From the NCBI GenBank assembly GCA_009773635.1, contig WSYC01000019.1, forward strand, positions 1 through 45,972: a stretch of 45,972 nucleotides of DNA, given 5' to 3'. Shown in pieces: positions 7,367 through 18,831 of this stretch (position 1 is the stretch's first letter; every line of letters begins with the position of its first letter). The notes beneath the pieces were generated by a model. It did not search any database. It was not told the DNA's origin and saw nothing but the letters and a program-made list of their open reading frames with translations. The DNA is from Beijerinckiaceae bacterium (lineage in GTDB: Bacteria; Pseudomonadota; Alphaproteobacteria; Rhizobiales; Beijerinckiaceae). Both the position numbers and the translations under genes were made by a program.

Positions 7367-7696
7367 ATGGGTGCACCGGCCGCGTCATTGCCGTTCCGGG
7401 TGGAGGCCGACGCCATCCTGCTGCACCTGCGCCTGACGCCGAAGGGCGGGCGTGACGCGTTTGACGGCATTGCCAGCGGTGCGGACGGAAAATGCGTTCT
7501 CCAGGCCCGTGTTCGCGCCGTGCCGGAGGACGGGCTGGCGAATGCGGCGCTGATCTCCCTGCTCGCCAAGGCGCTGGGCGTGCGGAAGTCGGTGGTGGAA
7601 CTGGTTGCCGGCACGGCATCGCGGCAGAAAACCATCCGGATTTCCGGCGATCCTGCCGTTATTCTCCCGGCCTTGGAGCGCCTTTGTGACCTGTGA
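7367..7696 (+). CDS. DUF167 (YggU) family protein
   Basis: The 109-residue protein matches the DUF167/YggU family: LRLTPKGGRDAFDGI near 22-36, then VRAVPEDGLANAALISLLAKALGV and VELVAGTASRQKTIRI. It is a small cytosolic alpha/beta protein of unknown biochemical function. The start codon lies three bases after the P460 stop; the GTTAGAAG before it gives little ribosome-binding sequence, so translational coupling is likely. Confidence 0.85.
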   Translation: MGAPAASLPFRVEADAILLHLRLTPKGGRDAFDGIASGADGKCVLQARVRAVPEDGLANAALISLLAKALGVRKSVVELVAGTASRQKTIRISGDPAVILPALERLCDL

Positions 7697-7770
7697 CAGG
7701 GCTTGGTCTTCAGCACTTTTTGAACAATTCCGATGAAGGTGAGCATGTCGATTGAAAGACTGCACTTTCG

Positions 7771-7781
7771 CTGCATTGCAG
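7771..7781. promoter_or_regulatory. Perfect dyad CTGCATTGCAG upstream of sdhC
   Basis: This 11-bp palindrome lies 73 bp before the sdhC start. It fits the form CTGC-N3-GCAG reported for PhaR-type regulators of polyhydroxybutyrate genes in alphaproteobacteria. A related dyad, TTGCAGTGCAA, lies upstream of zapE. Whether a protein binds here is unknown. Confidence 0.3.
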
Positions 7782-7853
7782 AGCGGGCAAAACTCGGCTA
7801 GGCACGGCCAACCCACACAGATTTCCAGTGCCATTCTTGGACGAGGTGAGACC

Positions 7854-8246
7854 ATGGCTCGGACCGGCCCGGCGGAGCGCCCGCTATCCCCCCATTTGCA
7901 GATCTACAAGCCGACGATCACGATGGTGATGTCGATCCTGCACCGGATCACGGGGGCGGCGCTGTTCTTCGGAACGCTGCTGCTGGTTGTGTTTCTGGTC
8001 GCGCTCGCGTCGGGGAAAACCTCGTTCACGATGGCGCAGGCGGTTTACGGCTCCTGGATCGGCAAGCTCGTGCTGTTCGGCTACACCTGGGCGCTGTTCC
8101 AGCACATGTGCGGCGGCATCCGTCACTTCATCTGGGATACGGGGGCAGGGCTCGAGCGCGAGACGCGCATGAAGCTCGCCTGGGCGACGTTTTTCGGCCC
8201 GCTCGCGCTGACGGCGCTGGTCTGGGCCATCTATCTGCTGGGCTGA
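7854..8246 (+). CDS. sdhC: Succinate dehydrogenase cytochrome b556 subunit
   Basis: The 130-residue membrane anchor of succinate dehydrogenase (complex II) has the family signature RPLSPHLQIYKP (9-20), SILHRITG (27-34) and three transmembrane helices (about 31-52, 68-88, 108-130). His84 in FQHMCGGIRHFIWD is the expected axial ligand of heme b. It helps form the quinone site in the inner membrane. The start follows ACGAGGTGAG; the open frame extends upstream to 7752 but without family sequence. It is the first gene of sdhCDAB. Confidence 0.95.
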   Translation: MARTGPAERPLSPHLQIYKPTITMVMSILHRITGAALFFGTLLLVVFLVALASGKTSFTMAQAVYGSWIGKLVLFGYTWALFQHMCGGIRHFIWDTGAGLERETRMKLAWATFFGPLALTALVWAIYLLG

Positions 8247-8256
8247 GGGCAAGGAC

Positions 8257-8649
8257 ATGAGCAAAAATCCCCAGATCGCCACACAGACCGCCCGTGTTCG
8301 CGGTCTCGGCGCCGCCAGGTCGGGCACCGACCACTTCTGGAAGACGCGCCTGACGGCGGTGGCCAACGTGCCGCTGACGATCGCCTTCGTCGTCATCGTC
8401 CTGATGCTCGCGAGGCGGGACTACGCCGGCGCGATGGCGCTCGTCGGCAATCCGGCGGTCGCGATCCTGCTGCTGCTCTTTATCGGGTCCGCGACGATCC
8501 ACATGCGGCTCGGGATGCAGGTCATCATCGAGGATTACGTTCATGCCGAGGGCACCAAGATCGTGCTTCTCATGCTCAACACGTTCTTTGCGGTCGCCGT
8601 CGGGTTCGCCTCGGCCTATGCGATCCTGAAGATCGGCTTTGCCGGCTGA
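8257..8649 (+). CDS. sdhD: Succinate dehydrogenase hydrophobic membrane anchor
   Basis: The second membrane anchor of complex II has 130 residues, three hydrophobic helices (about 33-52, 63-88, 102-126), an N-terminal GLGAARSGTDHFWKTRLTAV typical of alphaproteobacterial SdhD, and a heme-side region HMRLGMQVIIEDYVH (82-96). It begins ten bases after sdhC and precedes sdhA by fifteen, in one operon. Confidence 0.93.
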   Translation: MSKNPQIATQTARVRGLGAARSGTDHFWKTRLTAVANVPLTIAFVVIVLMLARRDYAGAMALVGNPAVAILLLLFIGSATIHMRLGMQVIIEDYVHAEGTKIVLLMLNTFFAVAVGFASAYAILKIGFAG

Positions 8650-8664
8650 TCCGGGAGACAAGAC

Positions 8665-10500
8665 ATGGCACCTTCTTCCACGGCAACCACCGCCTCGATC
8701 GGCGGCAAGGCCTATCCGATCATCGATCACGCCTATGACGTCGTCGTCGTCGGCGCGGGCGGCGCGGGCCTGCGCGCGACACTCGGCATGGCCGAACAGG
8801 GCCTCAAGACCGCCTGCATCTCGAAGGTATTCCCGACCCGCTCGCACACAGTGGCGGCGCAGGGCGGCATCGCAGCCTCGCTCGCCAATATGGGCCCGGA
8901 CAGCTGGCAGTGGCATATGTTCGATACCGTGAAGGGCTCGGACTACCTCGGTGACAACGATGCGATGGAATATCTCGCGCGTGAAGCCCCGGCGGCGGTC
9001 TATGAGCTCGAACACTACGGCGTGCCGTTCTCGCGCACCGAAGAGGGCAAGATCTACCAGCGCCCCTTCGGCGGCCACACCACCGAATACGGCGAAGGAC
9101 CGCCCGTGCAGCGCACCTGCGCGGCAGCGGACCGCACCGGCCACGCCATCCTGCATACGCTCTATGGCCAATCCTTGCGCAACAACGCCGAGTTCTTCAT
9201 CGAGTATTTCGCGCTCGATCTTATCATGTCGGAAACCGGCGAATGCCAGGGCGTGATCGCCTGGAAGCTCGACGATGGCACGATCCACCGCTTCCGCTCC
9301 AAGCTCGTGGTGCTCGCGACCGGCGGCTACGGTCGCGCCTATTTCTCCGCGACCTCGGCCCATACCTGCACCGGTGACGGCGGCGGCATGGTGGCGCGCG
9401 CGGGCCTGCCATTGCAGGATATGGAGTTCGTGCAGTTCCACCCCACCGGCATCTATGGCGCGGGCTGCCTGATCACCGAAGGCGCGCGCGGCGAGGGCGG
9501 CTATCTCACCAATTCCGCCGGCGAGCGCTTCATGGAGCGCTATGCGCCGACCTACAAGGATCTTGCGCCGCGCGATTTCGTCTCGCGCTGCATGACCATG
9601 GAAATCCGTGAAGGGCGCGGCGTTGGCAAGGGCAAGGACCATATTTCCCTGCATCTCGATCACCTCGATCCCGAAGTTCTCGCGCTGCGCCTGCCGGGGA
9701 TTTCGGAAAGTGCCAAGATTTTCGCCGGCGTCGACCTCACGAAAGAGCCGATCCCAGTCATTCCGACCGTGCATTACAACATGGGCGGCATCCCCACGAA
9801 CTACTGGGGTGAGGTGCTGAACCCGAAGCCGGGCAACGAGGACGCGACCGTCCCCGGCCTGATGGCGGTGGGTGAAGCGGGCTGCGCCTCCGTGCACGGC
9901 GCAAACCGGCTCGGCTCGAACTCGCTGATCGACCTCGTGGTGTTCGGCCGCGCCGCCTCGATCCGTGCCGGGCAGGTGCTCGACCGCAAGGCCGCGATCC
10001 CCGGCGTGAACGCGGCGGCGGAAGCGACGATCCTCGCGCGCTTCGACAAGTCACGGAACGCCAATGGCGCGACGCCGACCTCGGACCTGCGCCTTCGGAT
10101 GCAGAAGGTGATGCAGTCGGATGTCGCGGTGTTCCGCGACGGGCCGACGCTGAAGAACGGCTGCAAGGGGATTTCGGAGGTCTGGGCCGCCAAGGGCGAT
10201 CTCAAGGTCACCGACCGCTCCCTCGTCTGGAACTCGGACCTCATGGAAACGCTTGAGTTCGAAAACCTGATGCTGAACGCGATCACCACCGTCTATTCGG
10301 CGGAAGCGCGCACCGAGAGCCGCGGCGCGCATGCCCGCGAGGATTTTGCCAAGCGGGATGACACCAACTGGCGCAAGCACACGCTCTCGCACGTCAACGA
10401 GGCCGGCAAGGTGACGCTCTCGTATCGCGGCGTGCACACGCAAACCCTGACCGGCGAAATGGACGAAGCCAAGATCGCCCCGAAGGAGAGGAAGTTCTGA
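8665..10500 (+). CDS. sdhA: Succinate dehydrogenase flavoprotein subunit
   Basis: The 611-residue catalytic subunit oxidises succinate to fumarate. The FAD-binding motif GAGGAG is at 30-35, and His61 in [10 protein letters not shown] is the residue that covalently binds FAD. The HPTG, RGEGG and [11 protein letters not shown] blocks of the fumarate reductase/SDH family follow, then the C-terminal domain with [11 protein letters not shown]. Length is normal. It binds SdhB at the cytoplasmic face of the membrane. The gap to sdhB is one base. Confidence 0.97.
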   Translation: MAPSSTATTASIGGKAYPIIDHAYDVVVVGAGGAGLRATLGMAEQGLKTACISKVFPTRSHTVAAQGGIAASLANMGPDSWQWHMFDTVKGSDYLGDNDAMEYLAREAPAAVYELEHYGVPFSRTEEGKIYQRPFGGHTTEYGEGPPVQRTCAAADRTGHAILHTLYGQSLRNNAEFFIEYFALDLIMSETGECQGVIAWKLDDGTIHRFRSKLVVLATGGYGRAYFSATSAHTCTGDGGGMVARAGLPLQDMEFVQFHPTGIYGAGCLITEGARGEGGYLTNSAGERFMERYAPTYKDLAPRDFVSRCMTMEIREGRGVGKGKDHISLHLDHLDPEVLALRLPGISESAKIFAGVDLTKEPIPVIPTVHYNMGGIPTNYWGEVLNPKPGNEDATVPGLMAVGEAGCASVHGANRLGSNSLIDLVVFGRAASIRAGQVLDRKAAIPGVNAAAEATILARFDKSRNANGATPTSDLRLRMQKVMQSDVAVFRDGPTLKNGCKGISEVWAAKGDLKVTDRSLVWNSDLMETLEFENLMLNAITTVYSAEARTESRGAHAREDFAKRDDTNWRKHTLSHVNEAGKVTLSYRGVHTQTLTGEMDEAKIAPKERKF

Positions 10501-10501
10501 G

Positions 10502-11281
10502 ATGGCTGACTTCAACCTTCCCAAAAATTCCCGCCTCACCGAGGGCAAGACCTGGCCGAAGCCGGCGGGGGCCACGAACCTGCGCGAATACCGCATCTAC
10601 CGCTGGGACCCCGATGGGGAATCAAACCCGCGGATGGATACCTATTTCGTCGATTGCGACGATTGCGGGCCGATGATCCTCGACGCGATCCTCTGGATCA
10701 AGAACAAGGTCGACCCGACGCTGACCTTCCGCCGCTCCTGCCGTGAAGGCATCTGCGGTTCCTGCGCAATGAACATCGACGGCGCCAACACGCTCGCCTG
10801 CACCAAGGGCATGGATGAGGTCACCGGCCCGATCAAGATCTACCCGCTGCCGCATATGCCGGTGGTGAAAGATCTCGTGCCGGATCTCACGCGGTTCTAC
10901 GCCCAGCACGCCTCCATCGAGCCCTGGCTCAAGACCGATACGCCGGCCCCCGCGAAGGAATGGCGGCAGTCGCCGGAAGATCGTGAGCATCTCGACGGGC
11001 TCTACGAGTGCATTCTTTGCGCCTGCTGCTCGACCTCGTGCCCGAGCTACTGGTGGAATGGCGATCGCTATCTCGGTCCCGCTGCGCTTTTGCAGGCGTA
11101 TCGCTGGTTGATCGACAGCCGCGATGAAGCCACCGGCGAGCGGCTCGACAATCTCGAAGACCCGTTCCGGCTCTACCGCTGCCACACGATCATGAACTGC
11201 TCGAACGCCTGCCCGAAGGGCCTCAATCCCGCCAAGGCGATCGCCGAGATCAAGAAGATGATGGTCGCTCGGCAATATTGA
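10502..11281 (+). CDS. sdhB: Succinate dehydrogenase iron-sulfur subunit
   Basis: The 259-residue subunit passes electrons from FAD to quinone. Ligands are visible: C80, C85, C88, C100 for the 2Fe-2S cluster; C170, C173, C176 and C237 for 4Fe-4S; C180, C227 and C233 for 3Fe-4S. Length and layout are those of alphaproteobacterial SdhB. It is the last gene of the operon and is followed by a strong hairpin with a T tract. Confidence 0.97.
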   Translation: MADFNLPKNSRLTEGKTWPKPAGATNLREYRIYRWDPDGESNPRMDTYFVDCDDCGPMILDAILWIKNKVDPTLTFRRSCREGICGSCAMNIDGANTLACTKGMDEVTGPIKIYPLPHMPVVKDLVPDLTRFYAQHASIEPWLKTDTPAPAKEWRQSPEDREHLDGLYECILCACCSTSCPSYWWNGDRYLGPAALLQAYRWLIDSRDEATGERLDNLEDPFRLYRCHTIMNCSNACPKGLNPAKAIAEIKKMMVARQY

Positions 11282-11304
11282 GTGCCGGATAGCCCGTCTC
11301 CGCA

Positions 11305-11332
11305 AAAGGTCACCTCCGGGTGGCCTTTTTTT
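11305..11332 (+). terminator. Rho-independent terminator of sdhCDAB
   Basis: The stem AAAGGTCACC / GGTGGCCTTT (10 bp, one G-T pair) closes a TCCG loop and is followed by a run of T. It lies 24 bp after the sdhB stop. Confidence 0.85.
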
Positions 11333-11349
11333 GTGCGTTCTTCGTCTGC

Positions 11350-11655
11350 CTATTTGCCGAGCGCTGCCAGCACGAACAGCCCGATCACACCGAGGAGGGC
11401 GATGAACCACATCAGCGAGCGCAAACCCTGCCGATCCCAGAAATACGCGGCGGTATAGCCGAGCCTTGCTGCGAGAATGGCGATCGACAGCCAGAGAACT
11501 TTCGGGCTCGCACCCGTCTCCATATCGGCGATCAGCCCCGCTGCCCATTCGCGCGGGCGACGGTTATTGTAGCCGCCACCGCTGCGTTTCGCGATGATAA
11601 CCGTGAAATAGGGCAGTAAACCTGCAAAAAGAATGCTCCAAAGGGCTGTCGACAT
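11350..11655 (-). CDS. Short MAPEG-like membrane protein
   Basis: The 101-residue protein has an N-terminal helix (ALWSILFAGLLPYFTVII), the motif NNRRPREW, and two C-terminal helices (VLWLSIAILAARLGYTAAYF and LRSLMWFIALLGVIGLFVL). These match the start and end of MAPEG-type proteins (membrane eicosanoid/glutathione metabolism family). The central block RANAAQxNxxEAxP, which carries conserved Asn and Glu in that family, is missing, and the protein is about 25-30 residues short. It may not be an active enzyme. It converges on the sdh terminator. Confidence 0.55.
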   Translation of the reverse strand: MSTALWSILFAGLLPYFTVIIAKRSGGGYNNRRPREWAAGLIADMETGASPKVLWLSIAILAARLGYTAAYFWDRQGLRSLMWFIALLGVIGLFVLAALGK

Positions 11656-11769
11656 GGTTCCTCCATGGTAGTGCCGTATTTACGCGCGGTCGATAATATC
11701 GGATGAAGCCAATTGCGGCGCCCTCGGCACTATAAGGGCGGAGATGCGCTTGAGAAGGGTGCCAGGGGA

Positions 11770-12465
11770 ATGATCGGGTTGGGAATGATCGGGTTCGGAC
11801 AGACCAGACGACCGGCAGCAAATGCCATGGTTCTCCTTGGCATCGCGGCGTTGCTCGCCGGGTGCGAATCGAGTTCACGACTGGGTTCACTCCTGCCGGA
11901 TGATCCGTTCCGGCCCGCACCGCGCGTCAACACGCAAGCGCCTGCGCCGCTGACACCGGCGCCGGCAGGCGATGTGGAATCGACCGCGCTGCCGCCACCT
12001 CCGGGTGCCTCGACGGCGGCATTGCCGCCTCAAGTTCCGGCACCGGGGGCACCATCGCCAGTCGGCGTCGGCGCGGCGCCCGGCGCGCCGCTGGCACCGC
12101 AACAGCCGACCGTGACCTCCCCAAGCATTCCGCCAGCGCCGCGTGTCGCCACGGCACCGTCGCAAGCGCCGGTGGCCGTGCCCTCGCGCACAGCCCTGAT
12201 TGGCAACTGGTCGGTTTCCGAAGCCGCAGGGTCGAGCTGCAGGATCACGCTTTCGAGCGCGCCAAAGCTCGATCTTTATGGTGCCGGCACCTCGGGTTGC
12301 CAGAACAAGGAGCTCCAGCGCGTCAACGCCTGGGAGCTCGCGGGCAGCGAGGTTATTCTCTACGAGCCCGGCGGCGGCGTGGTCGCGCGGCTCCGACAGG
12401 CGGGCGGGCAGAATTACGCCGGCGCGACCGCCAAATCCGGCGCGCCGGTCAGCATCTCGAAGTGA
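11770..12465 (+). CDS. Omp19/Inh-type outer-membrane lipoprotein
   Basis: The 231-residue product has a lipoprotein signal (VLLGIAALLAGC; lipobox Cys at about residue 33 from this start), a long Pro/Ala-rich linker (about 50-140) and a C-terminal beta domain starting LIGNWSVSEAAGSSCRITL. That domain matches the protease inhibitor Inh/Omp19 family; Brucella Omp19 is the best-known relative. It probably sits in the outer membrane and may inhibit proteases. Three in-frame ATGs (11770, 11785, 11827) are possible; the last gives the most typical signal peptide. The first two come from a 15-bp tandem repeat. Confidence 0.8.
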   Translation: MIGLGMIGFGQTRRPAANAMVLLGIAALLAGCESSSRLGSLLPDDPFRPAPRVNTQAPAPLTPAPAGDVESTALPPPPGASTAALPPQVPAPGAPSPVGVGAAPGAPLAPQQPTVTSPSIPPAPRVATAPSQAPVAVPSRTALIGNWSVSEAAGSSCRITLSSAPKLDLYGAGTSGCQNKELQRVNAWELAGSEVILYEPGGGVVARLRQAGGQNYAGATAKSGAPVSISK

Positions 12466-12564
12466 GCTTGACACGCTCTGCGTGATCCTGAAGCCTCACC
12501 ATCAACGCGCAAGAATCGATGCGCAAGGATAAGCGCGCTCGTGCGCGATGATGGAGAGATATGC

Positions 12565-13194
12565 ATGGCGGAATTTCGTCTGCACGGGTTCGGTGAATCC
12601 GGCAATGCCTACAAGGTCGCGCTGATGCTGGCACTCAGCGGCGCGGATTGGGAGCTGGTTCCCGTCGCCTTCTTCAAGGGCGCGACGCGCGAGGAAAGCT
12701 GGCGCGCCAATGTCAATTCCATGGGCGAGGTGCCGGTGCTGGAGCATCGCGGCGAAACGCTGACGCAGTCCGGCATCATTCTTGACTATCTCGCGACGGT
12801 GCTCGGAAAATTCGGCGGCAAGGGCGAGAAGGAAGCGCGCGAGATCTGGCGCTGGGTCCTGTTCGATAATCACAAGTTCTCGAGCTATTACGCCACGTTG
12901 CGCTTTCTCTACGGCCTTCAGAAGACCGGCGAGACCCCCATCACCGAATTCCTGCGTGGACGGGCGAAATCCGCCTTCCATATTCTGGAAAAGCATCTTG
13001 CCGATCGCAAATTCGTGGTTGGCGACCGGCTGACGATCGCGGACCTCTCGCTCTGCGGTTACGCGTTCTATGACGAGGAGACCGGCATCAATCGGGCTGA
13101 TTTCCCCAATATCGAGGCCTGGAAAGCCCGCATTGCCGCGACGCCAGGCTGGAAGCCTCCGTATGAACTGATGCCGCGCGCCGCCGGAGGTTGA
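12565..13194 (+). CDS. Glutathione S-transferase family protein
   Basis: The 209-residue cytosolic protein has an N-terminal thioredoxin-like domain (FRLHGFGESGNAYKVALML, then GEVPVLEHRGETLTQSGIILDYL with the cis-Pro and the Ser that contacts glutathione) and an all-helical C-terminal domain with the GDRLTIADLSL N-capping motif near 155-165. Ser12 or a nearby residue may take the catalytic position. The start follows GGAGAG by six bases. Substrate is unknown. It stands alone between the lipoprotein gene and a convergent acetyltransferase gene. Confidence 0.88.
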   Translation: MAEFRLHGFGESGNAYKVALMLALSGADWELVPVAFFKGATREESWRANVNSMGEVPVLEHRGETLTQSGIILDYLATVLGKFGGKGEKEAREIWRWVLFDNHKFSSYYATLRFLYGLQKTGETPITEFLRGRAKSAFHILEKHLADRKFVVGDRLTIADLSLCGYAFYDEETGINRADFPNIEAWKARIAATPGWKPPYELMPRAAGG

Positions 13195-13209
13195 GCGCAG
13201 CCGGCTGCC

Positions 13210-13812
13210 TCAGCGGCTGGCGGGTTCAGCCACCAGCCGTTTGCGCGCCAGCGCGCGCTTCTGCCAGTCGAGCGCCAGCGTCGTGAAGGCGGAGGCATCA
13301 TCGAGCGCCTCGCGCATGATCGAGATGATCGAGCGGCGCGGCGCTTCGACCAGCGCCACGGATTCATCGATCTCGACGACGATTTCGGCCGAAAATTTGC
13401 GAGCGAGCGCGCGCATCGGCGCGTTGTTTTTCAGGCAGGTCATGTAGAGCCGCCCGAAGCCGCGATTGCGGGCCGAGCGCAGCGCGCGTGCGAAAAGCGC
13501 CGTGCCGATGCCGCAGTTGCGCCAATCCGCGAGAACCGAGAAGGCCATCTCGGCTTCACCGGTGAAAAGATCACCGATCGGGCGGAGTTCGGCGACGCCG
13601 ACCAGAGTCTCGCCGAGGAAGGCGCCGTGAATGATCGCGTTCAAAGTGATGCAGCGTTCGGCATATTGCACCAGAAAGGCATCCGTCGTGGCCATGCCAA
13701 AACGGGTGCGGCGGCTATCCGGGTCAAGGGCGATCAGGTGCGCCTCGAAGGCTGCATGGTCGCCCATGTGCAGCTTTCGAAAGACGATCTGGTCGAGTTC
13801 GGCATGGGGCAT
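13210..13812 (-). CDS. GNAT family N-acetyltransferase
   Basis: The 200-residue protein has a GNAT fold: an N-terminal beta strand with FRKLHMGDHAAFEAHL, then VGVAELRPIG, AEMAFSVLADWRNCGIGTALFARALRSARNRG (acetyl-CoA loop R/Q-x-x-G-x-G/A in the form RNCGIG) and LYMTCLKNNAPMRALARKF. It would transfer an acetyl group from acetyl-CoA to an unknown amine. ATG at 13812 is preferred because AGGAAA precedes it by about six bases; the frame is open to 13878. Confidence 0.85.
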   Translation of the reverse strand: MPHAELDQIVFRKLHMGDHAAFEAHLIALDPDSRRTRFGMATTDAFLVQYAERCITLNAIIHGAFLGETLVGVAELRPIGDLFTGEAEMAFSVLADWRNCGIGTALFARALRSARNRGFGRLYMTCLKNNAPMRALARKFSAEIVVEIDESVALVEAPRRSIISIMREALDDASAFTTLALDWQKRALARKRLVAEPASR

Positions 13813-13900
13813 TGTCGTATTTCCTGGTTTGGCGCGCGGCATTCTCCGGGAGCGGAGGGGTGCCGTGAGCACATCCAACGGCGCGATTCAATCGAATATG

Positions 13901-13911
13901 TTGCAGTGCAA
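13901..13911. promoter_or_regulatory. Perfect dyad TTGCAGTGCAA upstream of zapE
   Basis: This 11-bp palindrome lies between the divergent acetyltransferase and zapE genes, 181 bp before the chosen zapE start. It shares TGCA half-sites with the dyad before sdhC. It may be an operator; no other support is visible. Confidence 0.25.
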
Positions 13912-14081
13912 TAACACGGGGTTTTGTCCGAACCATGGCAAGATCCGTGCCTCTTTTGAAATCGGGGGAAAGGGTTGCAGCAGGGGAAGGTGGCTTTTCG
14001 CGCGCCCTCTATTCACTTGCCCGCTGGCCGCGTGCATGCAAAACAGCGAGCAGAACGCGATTATCGGGGGACGGGCAAGAG

Positions 14082-15257
14082 ATGGCGGGCGCAGTGGCAT
14101 CTCGCTATGCCAGCATGGTTGCAGCGGGGCAGCTCGACGCAGACCCAGCGCAAAAAGCGATCGTTACCCGGCTGGATGGCCTTGCCGAGCGCCTCGAAGC
14201 CCATCGGTTGGCACGCAAGGGCAGCGCGCTTGGCTGGCTTTTCGGCAAGAAGGAGCCGATCGAGCCGATCCGCGGGCTCTATCTCTGGGGTTCGGTCGGT
14301 CGTGGCAAGACGATGCTGGTCGATCTCTTCCACGACAATCTGAAGGTCCAGCGCAAGCGCCGAGCGCATTTTCACGCCTTCATGGCGGATGTTCACCAGC
14401 GCATTCACGCCTGGCGGCAGCGGGCGAAGGCGGGCGCGGTCAAGGGCGATGACCCCATCCAGCCGGTGGCGGATGCGCTGGCGGATGAGGCCTGGGTTCT
14501 GTGTTTTGACGAATTTTCGGTGACGGATATCGCTGATGCGATGATTTTGGGGCGACTGTTCCAGGCGCTGTTCGCGCGCGGCGTCGTGATTGTCGCGACC
14601 TCCAATGTCGAGCCGTCCCGGCTCTATCACAATGGCCTGAACCGGACGCTGTTTCTCCCGTTTATCGGGCTGATCGAGGCGCGGATGCAGGTCGAGAGGC
14701 TCGACGCCCGCACGGATTACCGGCTGGAGAAACTGCACGGGCGCGCCGTCTACTACACGCCGGTCACACCGGAGGTTGAAGCTGACATCGATCGATTGTT
14801 CGAGGAACTGTCCGGCGGGCAGAAAGTCACGTTGCGCCGCTTCGATCTCGGTGGACGGTTCCTCGAAATTGCGCGGGCATCGGGCGGCGTGGCGCGTGCG
14901 AGCTTCGCGGACCTGTGTGAAAAGCCGCTCGGGGCGATCGATTTTCTGACACTGGCGCGGAATTTCCATACGCTGGTGCTGGAGGGCATCCCCCGGCTCG
15001 ATCTTTCCCGCCGCAACGAGGCGAAGCGCTTCATCACGCTGATCGATATTCTCTACGAGCATCACGTGAAGCTCATCGTTTCCGCCGAGGCGGAGCCGCA
15101 TGAGCTCTATCACGCCAAGACCGGTCACGAGATCTTCGAGTTCGACCGCACGATCTCCCGTCTGATCGAGATGCGGTCAGAGAGTTATCTCGCCCTGCCG
15201 CATGGCCGCGCCGACAGCGAGGCGAGCGGCGATACCACCGGGCTCGTCGAGACATGA
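14082..15257 (+). CDS. zapE: Cell division protein ZapE (AFG1-like ATPase)
   Basis: The 391-residue AAA-like ATPase has Walker A GSVGRGKTM near residue 70, FHAFMADVHQRIH, Walker B VLCFDEFSVTDIADAMIL, and ATSNVEPSRLYHNGLNR, all typical of ZapE/AFG1. In gammaproteobacteria ZapE acts at the Z-ring; mitochondrial AFG1 relatives help degrade respiratory-chain subunits. The start at 14082 gives the usual N-terminus (VASRYASMVAAGQL); the frame is open to 13935. It precedes mdh in many alphaproteobacteria. Its stop overlaps the next gene (ATGA). Confidence 0.9.
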   Translation: MAGAVASRYASMVAAGQLDADPAQKAIVTRLDGLAERLEAHRLARKGSALGWLFGKKEPIEPIRGLYLWGSVGRGKTMLVDLFHDNLKVQRKRRAHFHAFMADVHQRIHAWRQRAKAGAVKGDDPIQPVADALADEAWVLCFDEFSVTDIADAMILGRLFQALFARGVVIVATSNVEPSRLYHNGLNRTLFLPFIGLIEARMQVERLDARTDYRLEKLHGRAVYYTPVTPEVEADIDRLFEELSGGQKVTLRRFDLGGRFLEIARASGGVARASFADLCEKPLGAIDFLTLARNFHTLVLEGIPRLDLSRRNEAKRFITLIDILYEHHVKLIVSAEAEPHELYHAKTGHEIFEFDRTISRLIEMRSESYLALPHGRADSEASGDTTGLVET

Positions 15258-15853
15258 GGGGCGATGTCGGCCTCGAAGGCACGCGCGCCCGCCTGCTGGC
15301 GGCAGCGGCTCTCGAAATCCGGCTGATCGGCCCGAAGCGGATGACGATCTCCGGCCTCGCCGGACGTCTCGGGATGAGCCACGCCAATGTCTACCGTTAC
15401 TTCGCGGACAAGCAGGCGATCATTGATGCGGTGTTGAACGTCTGGCTGCGCGGGCTTGAAACGCGCCTGCAGGAAATCGTCGATGGTCCGGACCCCGCGG
15501 ACGACAAGCTCGAGCGCTTTCTGGCGACCCTGACGCGCGCCTACGTGGAGACGCTGGCCAATGACCGCGCGCTGTTCCAGTTGCTCGCCGAACCAGGGGA
15601 GACGGCAATCGAGGCTGAGAGGCACCGTCGCCGCATCGAGAGTTTCGTCGAGCGGATTGTCGAGGAGGGCAGTGCCACGCGCCTGTTCTCCGGCGGGGAT
15701 GTCAGGCGGATGGCGATGCTGGCGCTCGATCTCGCGCACCGCTTTTCGGACCCGGCGGCTCTCTGGCGCGTGGAGCGCCAGCCCGGACCTTCGGATAGCC
15801 GTCGGGATCGCGTGATCCGTTGGGCGGTGCGGGCTCTAACAGTTCGGAAATAG
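15254..15853 (+). CDS. TetR/AcrR family transcriptional regulator
   Basis: The 199-residue protein has a TetR N-terminal helix-turn-helix (RARLLAAAALEIRLIGPKRMTISGLAGRLGMSHANVYRYFADKQAII, about 10-56) and a helical ligand-binding C-terminal domain. It overlaps the zapE stop by four bases, so it is translated with it. Ligand and targets are unknown; the mdh promoter region directly downstream is one candidate. Confidence 0.88.
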   Translation: MRGDVGLEGTRARLLAAAALEIRLIGPKRMTISGLAGRLGMSHANVYRYFADKQAIIDAVLNVWLRGLETRLQEIVDGPDPADDKLERFLATLTRAYVETLANDRALFQLLAEPGETAIEAERHRRRIESFVERIVEEGSATRLFSGGDVRRMAMLALDLAHRFSDPAALWRVERQPGPSDSRRDRVIRWAVRALTVRK

Positions 15854-17167
<1,314 letters not shown>

Positions 17168-17270
17168 CGAGAAGCGAATAGGGGGTGACGAATAGCGAAT
17201 AGGGTCGGTTTGATCCCGTTCGCTCACCCGCCCCTACCCGCCATTCGCTATTCGTTACTCACTACTCACC
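17168..17270. repeat. Repeated CGAATAG motif with inverted copy (mdh-sucC gap)
   Basis: The gap contains GAAGCGAATAGG, then GACGAATAGCGAATAGG, and downstream the inverted CCATTCGCTATTCGTTAC. The arms could fold into a hairpin of about 14 bp with a loop of about 40 bases. Similar CGAATAGCGAATAG strings are common between genes in Rhizobiales. It may stabilise mRNA ends or attenuate transcription. Confidence 0.6.
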
Positions 17271-17281
17271 TGAGGTGACCA

Positions 17282-18471
<1,190 letters not shown>

Positions 18472-18475
<4 letters not shown>

Positions 18476-18831
18476 TCCGGGACGGTGCCGGGGCCTGGCT
18501 GCCGATCACGATCACTTTCGCACCCTCGGTGCTCATCCTGATCGCGATCGTGGTCCGGGCCATGAAAGATCGCGGAGCCATCTGGAAGACCTGGGGCATC
18601 GGCCTTGCGCTGACGTTCCTCATCTGGCTCGTGATCTTCGGCCGGGGGGCTGTTGCGGTCTTCTCGCTGCCCTCGGGAACGCTGTCCAACCCGGTTGCGA
18701 CCGCCTTCATGGGGTCGATCCAGTTCTCGATTTCGCTGGTGATGACGCTGGTCGTGACGACCATCGGCGCGCTCATCGCCACCTTCTTCTTCAGGCCCGC
18801 ACCCGCAGGGAACAAAGGTCAAGGGGTTTAA
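18472..18831 (+). CDS. Small three-helix membrane protein between sucC and sucD, unknown
   Basis: The 119-residue protein has three hydrophobic segments (about 9-31, 40-64, 84-106), short charged loops and a Pro/Lys-rich tail. I recognise no family. It overlaps sucC by ATGA and is followed by sucD at the very next base, so it should be made together with both succinyl-CoA synthetase subunits. Codon use and GC content match its neighbours, so it does not look like a recent insertion. Placement in an otherwise conserved two-gene pair is unusual; it could tether the enzyme to the membrane, but that is speculation. Confidence 0.75.

Noticed and set aside
8128-9897. 589-residue minus-strand frame opposite sdhA
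   Set aside because: Arg/His/Ala-rich shadow of a highly conserved gene in GC-rich DNA, with no family features.
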